Source of the DNA: Aquamicrobium defluvii
GTDB taxonomy: Bacteria > Pseudomonadota > Alphaproteobacteria > Rhizobiales > Rhizobiaceae
Length of the DNA stretch: 64,000 nucleotides
Assembly (NCBI RefSeq): GCF_004363725.1
Contig: NZ_SNZF01000016.1
Coordinates: forward strand, 32,476-96,475
Reading direction: 5' to 3'
The notes beneath the pieces are model-generated. The model ran no database searches. It was not told where the DNA came from and worked only from the letters and a program-made list of their open reading frames with translations. Below, piece by piece: positions 63,283 to 64,000 of the stretch. How positions within the stretch are numbered: the first letter of the stretch is position 1; every line of letters begins with the position of its first letter. Both the position numbers and the translations under genes were made by a program.

Positions 63283-64000
63283 CTTCTCGTTTTCGGTTGG
63301 GCTTTCAACGGTTCACGCCGGGCCAGACGATCATGGAAGAATCTCATTCGTCCCAAACCAGAATACCAAGCCACCGCTGCCTTGGACACCCGGCCATCAG
63401 GCTGCAAGCCAACGCGGACTCCGAAGGCCTGCCGGCTTCAGTCGCTTCCCTTGCGGACCCTTTCCACAATCAGGTAATTCTGAAGAAGCGTGTGAAGTAA
63501 TTCAGCCCCAGGTTTCGTCAATTGAAGCCAGGATGTGTTGTTCCTAATCCTTGCACATGGGCAGGACTTGGTTTTCCTGAGTGTGGCGTCACCCTCTGGG
63601 ACCGGGCTGTAGGCTGCGCTGAAGCCTTCAATATAAAGTCTTCACCCTTCGGGCCGCCATCCCTGACGCGTACGTCGATCAGGGTCTGTCCAGCAACACG
63701 TAATGTAACATCAAGGTTCCCTTCCCAGCAGGCCGAAGCCGCGCAGTTCCATCCCTGAGTTAGAGCCGAACCGGCAGGTTGCTTGATCAGGAAGTGGCCG
63801 TGCAATTTAGCCCGAACGCAATCCGCTCCAACCATTGGCGTTGCCAACCCCGCTCTCTTGTCTGGCATCCCTAATCCAGTCCCGTCCTTGGGCAGTCAAC
63901 CCGCATATGTGGAACGGCCCGCGGTGCAAGGATGCTTTTCAGTCGATTTCACCACATGAGGACGGTGCGGTCATATGTCCGGCCTTTCTGCGCGGCACAT
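63283..64000. other. Right-edge region without a firmly supported gene
   Basis: Only a minus frame at 63518-63868 (116 codons, with NLDVTLRVAGQTLIDVRVRD) looks mildly protein-like, but it has no ribosome site or known domain. No RNA gene, IS end or repeat is visible. The sequence continues past the window. Confidence 0.4.

Overview
The window looks like an accessory replicon (plasmid or chromid) or genomic island of a Rhizobiaceae-type alphaproteobacterium (Rhizobium, Agrobacterium, Sinorhizobium, Shinella range). The basis is a plasmid-associated DUF1612/HTH protein of the RHE_PE00001 type, the imuA-imuB-dnaE2 mutagenesis cassette, a DUF1127 gene followed by a CCTCCTCCC small-RNA array, a BigR/SqrR-type sulfur locus, and several insertion sequences. 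The assignment rests on gene content and remembered family features. No database search was run.

Layout. (1) 1-3000: the end of an L,D-transpeptidase, a serine resolvase with GTCTCA repeats beside it, and a vapB-vapC-tyrosine recombinase operon joined by ATGA overlaps. (2) 3157-20217: a defence island. It holds a decayed HerA-type ATPase; a single-chain methylase with a type ISP C-terminus that is split by an IS3/IS407-group element; an XRE-HTH protein fused to a dynamin-like GTPase; an HTH, adenine methylase and PD-(D/E)XK protein operon; and a Gabija pair (gajA, gajB). (3) 20735-30376: DNA repair and mutagenesis. A DnaQ-like exonuclease, the DUF1127 gene with four anti-Shine-Dalgarno hairpins, an SRAP-dinB operon, and a divergent imuA-imuB-dnaE2 operon. 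(4) 30456-36400: insertion-sequence debris, with a complete IS66 element, a LysR regulator facing a truncated hydrolase, an IS630 element with a programmed frameshift, and an HxlR remnant.

(5) 36467-52844: an uncharacterised catabolic cluster for an aromatic or heterocyclic acid. The minus strand carries a branched-chain-type ABC importer (substrate-binding gene frameshifted), an aromatic acid:CoA ligase, and the molybdenum-cofactor helpers XdhC and MocA. An Rrf2 regulator and a GNAT acetyltransferase lie between. The plus strand carries a three-subunit molybdenum hydroxylase whose large subunit has a C-terminal CoxG domain, then a cupin and two alpha/beta hydrolases. (6) 53854-60255: sulfide and persulfide detoxification. 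Peroxiredoxin, a BigR-like repressor with only one cysteine, and a persulfide dioxygenase on the minus strand; a DUF442-SQR fusion, a TauE/SafE exporter, an adenylate kinase and a MaoC protein on the plus strand. (7) 60256-64000: an IS5 fragment joined to a second dnaE2 3' end, a divergent PIN/HTH pair, and an HNH-type protein.

The strongest candidates for undescribed biology are the HTH-methylase-nuclease operon and the XRE-GTPase beside Gabija, the DUF442-SQR fusion with its one-cysteine repressor, and the CoxG-fused molybdenum hydroxylase cluster. The hairpin array probably belongs to a described RNA family but would be missed by ordinary gene calling.
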